Source of the DNA: Caryophanales bacterium UBA7581
GTDB taxonomy: Bacteria; Bacillota_I; Bacilli_A; RFN20; CAG-826
Length of the DNA stretch: 9,059 nt
Reading direction: 5' to 3'
NCBI GenBank assembly: GCA_002477825.1
Contig: DLKT01000013.1
Span: 1-9,059, forward strand
Positions 1 through 6,110 of the stretch are shown here, in pieces. A program made the position numbers and the translations under genes. Positions within the stretch are counted from its first letter, which is position 1. The number at the start of each line of letters is the position of its first letter. The notes below the pieces were generated by a model, which was not told the DNA's origin, did not search any database, and saw nothing but the letters and a program-made list of their open reading frames with translations.

Positions 1-1
1 T

Positions 2-595
2 ATGGGAGAACGAATTGCTAGAAAAATTATTACGCATTTATCCATACCAGAAGATGCCGCTATTACGATTTTCATTACTCATTTTCATGCGGATCATATT
101 GCTTCATTAGAGCCTTTTTTGGTCTATTTTACATGTATAAAAAAAGTAAAATCATTACAAGTTGTTACCCCAAATGCCAATCGATTAAAACGATATTTAT
201 CGTTAACATTTTTTGATTTGCAAAAAGTTGGTATTAGCGATGACAAAACTTATGTGGATGAGAACGTTCGTGTAGTTTCAATAAAAGCCAAACACATTGA
301 AGATAGCAGAAGTTATTTCTTTTACACGATAAAAGGAAATTTCTATTATTCAGGAGATACCTCAATTCTTTCTAAAAAGGCATTAACACAATTAAAAAAT
401 CGTCAAATCGATAGGATATATCATGAAGTAGCGATTTCTTCTTCATCTTTTCATATTGGTATTCAAACTTTATGCGATGAAATTCCGCTTTCATTAAGAA
501 ATAGGGTAGTTCTGATGCATTTTGAAAATAATGAAATGATTAAATTAGCAGAAAAAGAAGGATTTAGAGTAGCAAATTCTTTTTTTAAGCATTGA
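2..595 (+). CDS. Metallo-beta-lactamase-fold hydrolase, RNase Z-like (5' partial)
   Basis: This is the C-terminal 197 residues of a zinc-dependent MBL-fold hydrolase. Visible metal ligands are the HFHADH motif (residues 27-32 of the visible part, the HxHxDH signature), H98, D119 in a SGDT motif and H173 in LMHF. This is the ligand order of the RNase Z/arylsulfatase-like branch, and the HEVAISSSSFH segment (141-151) resembles the region before the last His in that branch. The frame is open to the left edge. The usual N-terminal beta strands before HxHxDH are too short, so the ATG at position 2 is probably an internal Met and the gene probably starts upstream. The substrate cannot be told from sequence: tRNA 3' processing, a phosphodiester or another ester are all possible. 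No terminator is seen after the stop; the next promoter lies about 20 bases downstream. Confidence 0.8.
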   Translation: MGERIARKIITHLSIPEDAAITIFITHFHADHIASLEPFLVYFTCIKKVKSLQVVTPNANRLKRYLSLTFFDLQKVGISDDKTYVDENVRVVSIKAKHIEDSRSYFFYTIKGNFYYSGDTSILSKKALTQLKNRQIDRIYHEVAISSSSFHIGIQTLCDEIPLSLRNRVVLMHFENNEMIKLAEKEGFRVANSFFKH

Positions 596-615
596 TTCAA
601 TAAGAGTTCGAAATG

Positions 616-644
616 TTGACAGCTTTCATAGAAATAAGTACAAT
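616..644 (+). promoter_or_regulatory. Sigma-A promoter for the membrane protein gene
   Basis: A consensus -35 TTGACA (616-621) and -10 TACAAT (639-644) are separated by exactly 17 bases. Transcription would start near 651, leaving a leader of about 30 bases before the ATG at 683. It is one of the best promoter matches in the window and makes the downstream gene a separate unit from the MBL gene. Confidence 0.75.
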
Positions 645-682
645 TAATTATAATTATATTGGTATTTAGTGGGGGATGGAAA

Positions 683-1423
683 ATGAAAGCTAAAAGTAAA
701 GATCCAAATAAGAATAAAAAAACCGGTCATCCTGTACAACAAATAATAAAACTTGTATTTGCTGGCCTTGTTGCCATATTCATTGGCGTAATTTATTGGT
801 TGGGTAGAGATTATTTCTCGGAAGAGGTCAACTTAAATTTATATGGTTATTCCGAAAAAGGGGCTATGTTCATAGAAGGACTCTATCGATGGACTCCAAT
901 AATTATACTAGGTATTTATGTGATAGAACTTGTATTAGTAGCTATATTAGTTAAAAGAAATATCGACAATTGCTCAAATGATGATTTTGTTCCTCCACAG
1001 AAAGCTAAGGCACCTCGCAAAAGAAAGAGCGAAAAGTATGAAAAGGCTTGCTTAATCGTTTGTATTGTCCTGGCCGTCATTGGAATGCTTTTTAATGTTT
1101 TTACAAACTTTGCACTTGGAACTTTCAATAAAATCTTTAATCACATAATAACAATTGATAAAAATGATGACGTTTTGAGCTTGATTTGCACGATTGCTCC
1201 GAGCCTTTTGAGTGTGTTGATGATGCAAATAATGGTGCTTGCTTTCCCTATGATGAATTTTGAACAAAAAGGCTGGCTTAATGTAATAACTTGGTTACTG
1301 TTTTTTGTATCTGGAGCAGGTTCTGCTATTGCTACGATATTTATATTAATTGCCATATTCCGTGGCGCTGGTAGCGGCGGAGACGGTGGCGAAACCGTCG
1401 ATGTTATTATTATAAAACACTAA
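683..1423 (+). CDS. Orphan membrane protein, five predicted helices
   Basis: I do not recognise the family. The 246-residue protein has five hydrophobic segments, at about residues 21-40, 70-91, 122-143, 164-191 and 199-226. A Lys/Arg-rich loop (residues 107-121) lies between helices 2 and 3, and the N-terminus is also strongly basic (MKAKSKDPNKNKK), so both should be cytoplasmic. The last helix is followed by a Gly-rich tail with GAGSGGDGG and a hydrophobic end. I chose the ATG at 683 rather than an in-frame TTG at 659 because a G-rich Shine-Dalgarno-like stretch (671-679) sits just before it and the TTG would fall almost at the promoter start site. It has its own near-consensus promoter and no clear terminator before the next gene. 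No catalytic or binding motif is visible, so no function is proposed. Confidence 0.7.
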   Translation: MKAKSKDPNKNKKTGHPVQQIIKLVFAGLVAIFIGVIYWLGRDYFSEEVNLNLYGYSEKGAMFIEGLYRWTPIIILGIYVIELVLVAILVKRNIDNCSNDDFVPPQKAKAPRKRKSEKYEKACLIVCIVLAVIGMLFNVFTNFALGTFNKIFNHIITIDKNDDVLSLICTIAPSLLSVLMMQIMVLAFPMMNFEQKGWLNVITWLLFFVSGAGSAIATIFILIAIFRGAGSGGDGGETVDVIIIKH

Positions 1424-1453
1424 TGCTTTTTGCTACCTTAAATTAATTTGAAC

Positions 1454-1482
1454 GTGAAAAAATAACGGAAATGTATTACAAT
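1454..1482 (+). promoter_or_regulatory. Putative promoter for the Ser/Thr-rich lipoprotein
   Basis: The -10 TACAAT (1477-1482) is identical to that of the preceding gene. A 4/6 -35 match, GTGAAA (1454-1459), lies 17 bases upstream. A better-looking TTGAAC (1448-1453) is too far away (23 bases). The ribosome binding site GAAAGGA (1494-1500) precedes the ATG at 1511 by 10 bases. Confidence 0.45.
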
Positions 1483-1510
1483 AAAAAAGCTTAGAAAGGA
1501 CGATAAGTGT

Positions 1511-2362
1511 ATGAAAAAAAGTATTCTTTTTCTTTTACCTCTTTTATTGTTATCAAGTTGTCAAAATGTAGATACTATAAGTTCTTCAACCTTTCATAAT
1601 GAGACAACCAGTTCTTCATCAAAAAACGATGAACCTAGTTCTTCTAACTCTAGCGCTAGTCCATCAACAAGTACAACTGTCATTCCATCAACTACCACAG
1701 TTGTTCCACCAACGACAGTAACGCCTTCGACTAGCACTAATACACCATCTACATCCATTCCAGACCAAACGAGTTCAAGCTCATCCACAGAGGGTGGGAT
1801 TACTTATAATCCAGATGGAAGTCAACATTTACCAGTTCCATCAGAACACGTAAAAGAAACATGGGGAACTCAAGAAGTAAAATATAGTTTTTTAGAATCC
1901 TTTCCTGATGGCTTTCAATTTATTTATGGGCATAAAATATTAAATCAACCTGATTTTTATCGAGATACTACAAAAGGATGGAGTATTAGCGTACCGAATT
2001 CTCTTGCACGGATGGGTGTACAAACACCACTTTTTGATTCTAATCTAAAAATCGAAATTCGTCTTTATCTTACATCAATTAATAACTCCAATAATAAAGT
2101 AGATCAAGATCAACCTTGGATAAGAGTGTATGGCTTTAATAAAGAAGGAACACTTACCCAAATAAAAGAAGTTGATTGCCCTAGTAATTTCCATAATTAC
2201 AAGAATAGTTCAAATCCAATTAACTTTTATATGAGCGGAGAAGATGTTGATTATCTTGAAATTCGCTTTACCGCACCTCCTTATAAAGGAAGTCAATGCT
2301 ATAATTTTGGAATTAAAGAAATAGGATTCAAAACATTCCCATATGCTTACGTTGAAAAATAA
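1511..2362 (+). CDS. Ser/Thr-rich surface lipoprotein, unknown C-terminal domain
   Basis: This is a 283-residue predicted lipoprotein. It has a short basic start (MKK), a Leu-rich hydrophobic core and a lipobox LSSC with the lipidated Cys at residue 17. Residues 18-93 are low complexity, dominated by Ser, Thr and Pro (runs such as SSSS and PSTSTT), a typical flexible stalk spanning the cell wall. The globular part (about 105-283) alternates polar and hydrophobic residues like a beta-sandwich, with IEIRLYL, PWIRVYGF, DYLEIRFTAP and NFGIKEIGFKTFPY as likely strands. It recalls carbohydrate-binding jelly rolls in style, but I see no signature, so binding is only a possibility. Two Cys (223 and 263) lie in the domain. 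The gene is a single unit with its own promoter and a strong terminator right after the stop codon. Confidence 0.8.
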   Translation: MKKSILFLLPLLLLSSCQNVDTISSSTFHNETTSSSSKNDEPSSSNSSASPSTSTTVIPSTTTVVPPTTVTPSTSTNTPSTSIPDQTSSSSSTEGGITYNPDGSQHLPVPSEHVKETWGTQEVKYSFLESFPDGFQFIYGHKILNQPDFYRDTTKGWSISVPNSLARMGVQTPLFDSNLKIEIRLYLTSINNSNNKVDQDQPWIRVYGFNKEGTLTQIKEVDCPSNFHNYKNSSNPINFYMSGEDVDYLEIRFTAPPYKGSQCYNFGIKEIGFKTFPYAYVEK

Positions 2363-2390
2363 GAGTGCTATAGGGCATTCTTTTTTTCTT
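2361..2390 (+). terminator. Rho-independent terminator of the lipoprotein gene
   Basis: An eight-pair stem, AAGAGTGC (2361-2368) with GCATTCTT (2375-2382, one G-U pair), encloses a six-base loop. It runs into TTTTTTT (2381-2387) followed by CTT. It begins inside the stop codon of the lipoprotein gene. Confidence 0.8.
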
Positions 2391-2398
2391 GTAGTCAA

Positions 2399-2436
2399 CA
2401 AAAAAGTAGAGAGCTTTAGATGGAACTCTCTACTTT
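2399..2436 (-). terminator. Terminator of the DUF2188 gene, perfect 11-bp stem
   Basis: AAAGTAGAGAG (2403-2413) and CTCTCTACTTT (2426-2436) are perfect inverted repeats with a 12-base loop. Read on the minus strand the stem ends in a U tract (complement of the A run 2400-2405), just past the stop of the minus-strand gene. The plus strand also has a T-rich tail (2439-2446), so it may act in both directions between the convergent genes. Confidence 0.75.
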
Positions 2437-2442
2437 AATTTT

Positions 2443-3174
2443 TTAGTATTTTAATTTTCTAATTTTTCCGTCTTTTTTATGAATGGAAATACTTCCGTCT
2501 TGGTTTTCCGCTAACTTTTTCGCATAATCAATCGCTTCTTTTTGGGTAGCAAAGGTTTTAATTACTTTTTCGCCTTTTGCAAATTTGACTTGCCATTTTC
2601 CGTCTTCTCTTAAAGAAATGTGATAGACCTTAGAGCGATAAGAAGCACTAGCGGATTCTCTCATATGTTCAAGATCAGATTCAAGTGTAGATTCTTTTTT
2701 TGCTTCTTTCTTTTTTGTTTCTTTTTTAGGCTCCTCTTTTTTAGGAGTTTCTTTTTTCGTTTCCTTTTTAGGAGCTTCCTTCTTAGAAGCGGCTTTTTTT
2801 GCGGTTTCTTTCTTTTCAGGTTCTTTCTTTGTCTTTGTTACTTTTTCTTCTTTGGTTGGTGCTTTTTTGGTGGCCATTTCATTTTCCTCCTCATTATTTT
2901 GATTTTGTTGATTATCTTCTTCTATGGGGGTTTCTTCTTTTATAGGAACTTCGTGAATGATTTCTTCTTTTGAGATGAGTTGAATAATTTCTTCAGGTTC
3001 ATCACTTTCTTCTATTTCTATATAATTTTTCTTCTTTTTCTTATGATATTTAATCGATAAAATAAGTATCACAATCATTAATAAGACAAATATAGCTGAA
3101 GAAACAATCATCCATACGGTTATATCAATATCTTCAATGGAAAATACAACTTTTTGATAGATATTTAGTCCCAT
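2443..3174 (-). CDS. Membrane-anchored Lys/Glu-rich protein with C-terminal DUF2188 domain
   Basis: The 243-residue protein has one transmembrane helix (about residues 20-42) followed by basic YHKKKKK, which predicts an outside N-terminus and a cytoplasmic body. An acidic stretch (52-99) follows, then a Lys/Glu/Ala/Pro-rich region (101-163) with repeats of KKE, KKETPKKE and AKKE type, like bacterial histone H1-like tails. The C-terminus (about 183-239) matches the DUF2188 pattern: YHISLREDGKWQVKF, then a Thr-x-x-EAI-type helix (TQKEAIDYAKKLA), then ISIHKKDGKIR. DUF2188 has no settled function; nucleic-acid contact is suggested only by the basic region. The start at 3174 has an AGGAGG site 9 bases upstream and an extended -10 promoter. 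A second strong ribosome binding site precedes Met100 (see separate entry), so a soluble short form may also be made. Confidence 0.75.
   Translation of the reverse strand: MGLNIYQKVVFSIEDIDITVWMIVSSAIFVLLMIVILILSIKYHKKKKKNYIEIEESDEPEEIIQLISKEEIIHEVPIKEETPIEEDNQQNQNNEEENEMATKKAPTKEEKVTKTKKEPEKKETAKKAASKKEAPKKETKKETPKKEEPKKETKKKEAKKESTLESDLEHMRESASASYRSKVYHISLREDGKWQVKFAKGEKVIKTFATQKEAIDYAKKLAENQDGSISIHKKDGKIRKLKY
2875..2891 (-). promoter_or_regulatory. Internal ribosome binding site and ATG at Met100
   Basis: On the minus strand, AGGAGG (complement of 2886-2891) lies 8 bases before an in-frame ATG (2875-2877). Translation from it would give a 144-residue protein beginning MATKKAPTK, which lacks the membrane helix and acidic stretch but keeps the Lys-rich region and DUF2188. 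Site and spacing are as good as those of the annotated start. The AGGAGG also encodes Glu codons (GAG GAG GAA) in an acidic run, so chance is a real alternative. Confidence 0.45.
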
Positions 3175-3196
3175 AAGAGAAAACCTCCTTTTTAAT

Positions 3197-3205
3197 ATTA
3201 TATCA
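3197..3205 (-). promoter_or_regulatory. Extended -10 promoter for the DUF2188 gene
   Basis: On the minus strand the sequence reads TGATATAAT (complement of 3197-3205), a perfect TATAAT with an extended TGN. A weak -35, TAGTAA (complement of 3220-3225), lies 17 bases upstream. The strong site AAGGAGG follows before the ATG. Confidence 0.6.
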
Positions 3206-3216
3206 TGGTCAAGAAA

Positions 3217-3245
3217 TGGTTACTAGTAGTAAATTGTGCTAAAAT
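3217..3245 (+). promoter_or_regulatory. Extended -10 promoter for the pseudouridine synthase operon
   Basis: TGC-TAAAAT (3237-3245) is an extended -10 element, with a weak -35 TGGTTA (3217-3222) 17 bases upstream. It is divergent from, and overlaps the -35 region of, the minus-strand promoter. The start site would be near 3252, leaving about 28 bases of leader before the ATG at 3280. Confidence 0.45.
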
Positions 3246-3279
3246 CATGTATGATAAAAGGGAAAAAGAGGTTTTTTGT

Positions 3280-4167
3280 ATGGATAAAGTCAAGATAAAA
3301 GTTCGAAAAAAAGATGCAGGTATGACCATTAAAGAGTATTTAAAATCAATGCATGTTGGTCGCGGGAAAATTGAAGAATTACGCGTATTAAAAGCCTCTT
3401 TAATTAATGGTACATATCAGCCTTTAGAGTATGTATTAAAAGAAAATGATGAACTCGCGTTTACTTTTCAAGAAAAAATTGATGTAAAACCATCATCTTC
3501 ATTACCATTAGACGTTATTTATGAAGATGAAAATATTTTAATTGTGAATAAACCCGTAGGTTATATCGTTCATAGTGATGGAAATGATAACACTCCAACC
3601 TTATCTTCTTTAGTGGCACAATATTATTATGAGCATAAAATATTCCGCCCGGTTCGTTATATTCATCGTTTAGATAAAGATACCTCAGGTATTGTTTTAT
3701 TTGCTAAAGATTTTTTATCGGAAGCGCAACTTCATGCCGATATGGAACGGCATTTAATCATTCGTGAATATTTAGGTATTGTAACCCATAAAATGAAAGA
3801 AAAAGAAGGAACGATTCATTTAGCCTTAGGAAGAGACCGACACGCGAGTAACAAAATGCGTGTTTCTAAAACGGGACAAGATGCGATTACGCATTTTAAA
3901 GTAGAAAAAGAATATAAAGGCTCTTATTCTTTAGTGCGTTTCCGCTTAGAAACGGGTAGAACCCATCAGATTCGCGTACATATGGCTTATTATAATCATC
4001 CTTTATTGGGTGATGAGTTATATGGAGAAAAGAGTACAGAAATGCCTCGAGTGGCTTTACATTCTGCAAAAATTACATTTTTCCATCCGATTTTAAAAGA
4101 GTTTATTACCATTGAATCACCTCTACCCGAGGATATGAAAACATGGGAGAAAGGACATTTAAAATGA
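3280..4167 (+). CDS. RluA-family pseudouridine synthase
   Basis: The 295-residue enzyme isomerises specific uridines to pseudouridine in rRNA or tRNA. Residues 1-64 look like the N-terminal S4-like RNA-binding domain (KEYLKSMHVGRGKI and LKASLINGTYQPLEYVLKENDEL). The catalytic domain starts near 78 with VIYEDENILIVNKPVG. It carries the family motif RYIHRLDKDTSGIVLFAK (127-143), in which D132 is the expected catalytic Asp, and GRTHQIRVHM with HPLLGDELYG (226-249). Length is normal for RluA/RluC/RluD-like proteins; which uridine is modified cannot be deduced. I placed the start at 3280, where the S4 alignment begins and AGAGG lies 8 bases upstream. The in-frame ATGs at 3205 and 3247 would precede or overlap the promoter. 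The stop overlaps the next start (ATGA), so the lipoprotein gene is in the same operon. Confidence 0.9.
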   Translation: MDKVKIKVRKKDAGMTIKEYLKSMHVGRGKIEELRVLKASLINGTYQPLEYVLKENDELAFTFQEKIDVKPSSSLPLDVIYEDENILIVNKPVGYIVHSDGNDNTPTLSSLVAQYYYEHKIFRPVRYIHRLDKDTSGIVLFAKDFLSEAQLHADMERHLIIREYLGIVTHKMKEKEGTIHLALGRDRHASNKMRVSKTGQDAITHFKVEKEYKGSYSLVRFRLETGRTHQIRVHMAYYNHPLLGDELYGEKSTEMPRVALHSAKITFFHPILKEFITIESPLPEDMKTWEKGHLK

Positions 4168-4562
4168 AAAGAAAATATTGGCTTACATTACCACTTTTAA
4201 GCTTATTATGTTCTTGTACATATAGTAGTTATTTAATGCTTACAGGAACGAAAAAAATAACAAATAAAGAAATTTCAGCGTCCTATACGAAAATGGATGG
4301 ATACTTTGGTAAAACCTTTAAAGTAAAAGAAGATTATGGATATCATTTTAGTTTTACTTCAACTTCTAATGAAGACAACCAAGGAAGCCTTTCTTTAAAA
4401 GTTTTTCTCAATAAAGAAGAAAAGAATCATTATGAAGGTGAAACAGTATCTTCCTTTGATTTTTCCCTTACCGAAGTCGGTAAATGGGATGTTCGTATTA
4501 TTGGAGAGAATCATAGTGGAAGTTTTTCTTTAACTTGGGAAAAGGTTGCACTTTCCAATTAA
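4164..4562 (+). CDS. Small lipoprotein, predicted beta-rich
   Basis: This 132-residue predicted lipoprotein is not a family I recognise. The signal peptide is MKRKYWLTLPLLSLLCSC with a lipobox LCSC and a lipidated Cys at residue 18 (Cys at -2 is unusual; the other positions fit). The mature part alternates hydrophobic and polar residues: YHFSFTS, LSLKVFLN, SSFDFSLTEVGKWDVRIIG and SGSFSLTWEKV. This is a likely small beta-sandwich of the kind seen in bacterial pre-peptidase-like or Ig-like domains (inference). The start is set by AAAGGA (4150-4155 region), 8 bases before the ATG, and by the 4-base ATGA overlap with the pseudouridine synthase stop, which suggests translational coupling. An upstream ATG at 4143 would give a run-in without a proper signal peptide. 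Confidence 0.75.
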   Translation: MKRKYWLTLPLLSLLCSCTYSSYLMLTGTKKITNKEISASYTKMDGYFGKTFKVKEDYGYHFSFTSTSNEDNQGSLSLKVFLNKEEKNHYEGETVSSFDFSLTEVGKWDVRIIGENHSGSFSLTWEKVALSN

Positions 4563-4581
4563 TTTATATATTATATATAAT
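4546..4581 (+). promoter_or_regulatory. Putative promoter for the CDF leader
   Basis: TTGCAC (4546-4551) and TATTAT (4569-4574) are 17 bases apart, and a perfect TATAAT follows at 4576-4581 without a good -35. Either would start RNA just before the structured leader. The -35 lies inside the end of the preceding lipoprotein gene, so the CDF gene need not depend on the upstream operon. Confidence 0.4.
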
Positions 4582-4583
4582 AA

Positions 4584-4646
4584 TTCGATCAAGCACATAA
4601 GGTAGCTGGGCTTAGGCAACGGGAAACCGTGGGACGAAAAAGGAGG
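4584..4646 (+). promoter_or_regulatory. Candidate NiCo (czcD)-like metal riboswitch, reduced form
   Basis: The short leader of the CDF gene carries three blocks matching, in order, the conserved junctions of the NiCo riboswitch as I remember them. These are GTAGCTGGGC (4602-4611; known GCAGCCGGGC), GGCAAC (4615-4620) and GTGGGAC (4629-4635). A perfect hairpin ACGG-GAAA-CCGT (4619-4630) takes the place of the last arm. TTCG (4584-4587) can pair with CGAA (4635-4638) as a closing stem. The two other arms of the known four-way junction are nearly absent: only CATAAG and TTA stand in their places. An alternative hairpin TAAG/CTTA (4598-4601 with 4611-4614) is possible. AAACC (4624-4628) could instead pair with GGTTT (4645-4649) at the ribosome binding site, so folding of the GAAA hairpin could free translation. 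NiCo RNAs precede CDF exporters, which fits. The class is inferred from memory, not a search. Confidence 0.55.
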
Positions 4647-4654
4647 TTTGCTTT

Positions 4655-5566
4655 ATGTGTAATAAAACTATCAATGAAAAAAAGATTGCGCATCGTACAT
4701 CGTTTGTCACGATTTTAGGCAATCTTTTATTATCCGCTTTTAAGTTTGTTGCTGGACTTCTTTCTATGTCGCAAGCATTAATATCGGACGCAATTGATTC
4801 GTTAGGTGATGTAGTATCATCTTTTATTGTGATGATTGGCCTTAAGATATCTTCGAAAAAAGAAGATGAAGATCATCCTTTTGGTCATGAGCGATTTGAG
4901 CCGGTGGCCACAATTATTCTTGCCATTATGCTTTTTTTAAGTGGTGGCTTTATTGGATATCAAGCATTAAAAGATATTATTGCATTCTTTAAAGATGGTG
5001 TGGTTCATGAATTATCGACTCATGTTGTAATTGGTTTAGTGGCCGCAATTGTATCGATTATAGGGAAAGAAGCCATGTTTTGGTATACCAGAAATGCCGG
5101 AAAAAAGATACATTCTGAGGCATTTATCGCAAATGCATGGAATTATAGAATGGATGCTTTATCTTCTATCGGTTCTTTAATTGGTATTATTGGTGCAATG
5201 TGTGGCTTTCCTATTTTAGATGCTTTTGCTAGTTTAATTATTTGTATATTCATTTTAATTACTTCAATTAAAATTTTTATTGATGCAATTAACCGTTTAG
5301 TAGATAAAGCATGTGATGAATCAATAGAAGAAAAGATGCGTTCTGTCATTCTTTCCTTACCAGGTGTACTTTCTATTGATTTATTAAAAACACGTATTTT
5401 CGGCTCTAGAATCTATGTCGACGTTGAAATCTCGGTTCGTTATGATTTATCCGTACTAGAAGGTCATAAAATAGCAGAAGCCGTACATCATGCGATAGAA
5501 GATAATTTTGAAGATGTGAAACACTGTATGGTGCATGTGAATCCCAACATCACATCCGTCAATTAA
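4655..5566 (+). CDS. Cation diffusion facilitator (divalent metal exporter)
   Basis: The 303-residue CDF transporter exports a divalent metal ion by proton exchange across the membrane, normally as a dimer. Residues 12-210 hold six membrane segments, and 213-303 form the cytoplasmic metal-sensing domain ending CMVHVNPN. Signatures are SDAIDSLGDVVSS in TM2 and HPFGHERFEP (74-83). The transport site reads D48-x3-D52 in TM2 and N163-x3-D167 in TM5 (AWNYRMDALSS). TM5 more often has His or Asp at the first position, so this DD-ND set is unusual. Metal choice is uncertain: Co, Ni, Fe, Mn and Zn are all known among CDFs. AAGGAGG lies 8 bases before the ATG. The structured leader upstream suggests metal-responsive translation. 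No terminator is seen before the tRNA gene 47 bases downstream. Confidence 0.9.
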   Translation: MCNKTINEKKIAHRTSFVTILGNLLLSAFKFVAGLLSMSQALISDAIDSLGDVVSSFIVMIGLKISSKKEDEDHPFGHERFEPVATIILAIMLFLSGGFIGYQALKDIIAFFKDGVVHELSTHVVIGLVAAIVSIIGKEAMFWYTRNAGKKIHSEAFIANAWNYRMDALSSIGSLIGIIGAMCGFPILDAFASLIICIFILITSIKIFIDAINRLVDKACDESIEEKMRSVILSLPGVLSIDLLKTRIFGSRIYVDVEISVRYDLSVLEGHKIAEAVHHAIEDNFEDVKHCMVHVNPNITSVN

Positions 5567-5595
5567 TATAAGTAGTAAAAAAGATAAAAATCTAG

Positions 5596-5601
5596 TATAC
5601 T
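5596..5601 (+). promoter_or_regulatory. Possible tRNA-Leu promoter -10 element
   Basis: TATACT lies 11 bases before the mature tRNA 5' end. Only a poor -35 (TAGTAA, 5573-5578) is found 17 bases upstream, so read-through from the CDF gene may contribute. Confidence 0.35.
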
Positions 5602-5612
5602 TATTTCGACGT

Positions 5613-5696
5613 GCAGCGGTGGCGAAATTGGTAGACGCGCTATCTTCAGGCGGTAGTGCTTATGGCATGTGAGTTCGAGTCTCATCCGCTGCACCA
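5613..5696 (+). tRNA. tRNA-Leu(CAG)
   Basis: The acceptor stem GCAGCGG pairs perfectly with CCGCTGC and is followed by the discriminator A and an encoded CCA. The D arm is GCGAAATTGGTAGACGC. The anticodon arm is CTATC-TTCAGGC-GGTAG with anticodon CAG at 5647-5649, reading CUG codons. A long variable arm (5657-5668 region) marks it as class II, and the T loop is TTCGAGT. Anticodon, variable arm and the GGTAGACGC element all agree on leucine. Confidence 0.97.
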
Positions 5697-5758
5697 TAAG
5701 AAAAGCATAGGTTTGATAAAAATTGCGCTGGTCAAGTAAAAGCAAATATGTATCATAC

Positions 5759-6049
5759 TTAATATAACACCAATTCAGGCTTAAACTGGATTGGTGTTTT
5801 ATTTTTTAATGAATATGCAAGACGCTCATTATTATAGTAATTGACGTAATCAATAATAGATTATATTACATCTAAAGAATGGCTTAAATCGAAATCTAAG
5901 AATAGTTCCTCTTTAATCCATTCATTTAAGGATTCATCTATGGGATTATTTGTAGGGGGCCAGCACGAGACATAGAATGTTTAATTTTAAGCTCATTTTA
6001 ACTGATTGAAGAGTATATAGAGCCTTGATCGGTGTGCAAAATTATTGTT
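5759..6049 (-). pseudogene. IS3-family transposase orfB C-terminal fragment, broken
   Basis: Reading the minus strand gives pieces of an rve/DDE integrase core. ILHTDQGSIYSS comes first (the second catalytic Asp region), then, in another frame, LKIKHSMSRAG. A further frame gives PTNNPIDESLNEWIKEELFLDFDLSH, where the Glu of DES is the expected third catalytic residue. After an in-frame stop comes IIDYVNYYNNERLAYSLKNKTP and the natural end PELVLY. At least two frameshifts (one near the C run around 5956) and one stop break it, so it cannot be active. The first Asp and everything upstream are missing. The order and wording of these motifs are typical of IS3-family orfB. Confidence 0.85.
5766..5807 (+). 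terminator. Strong terminator downstream of tRNA-Leu
   Basis: AACACCAATTCAG (5766-5778) pairs with CTGGATTGGTGTT (5786-5798) over 13 pairs (one G-U) around a seven-base loop, followed by TTTTATTTTTT. It lies in the 3' end of the transposase remnant, about 70 bases past the tRNA, and probably ends the CDF/tRNA transcript. Confidence 0.8.
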
Positions 6050-6110
6050 TAATACCGTGCATTTCACACTAAAAAATACAAAAATCAGCTTTTTTTGCCA
6101 CTTTTTTCAC

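Noticed and set aside
659..682. TTG at 659 as the start of the membrane protein.
   Set aside because: It is too close to the predicted transcription start, has no ribosome binding site, and the ATG at 683 has a suitable G-rich site.
2620..2973. Phe-rich 117-codon frame opposite the DUF2188 gene.
   Set aside because: It is the antisense image of the Lys/Glu-rich repeats, with no ribosome binding site or plausible composition.
4601..4640. Similarity of the CDF leader to the c-di-GMP-I (GEMM) riboswitch: GGCAA, a GAAA hairpin and TGGGACG with an A run.
   Set aside because: The GGC here has no GCC partner after GGGACG, the second GEMM helix with its tetraloop receptor is absent downstream, and the gene is a metal exporter. 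The NiCo match has the right block order.
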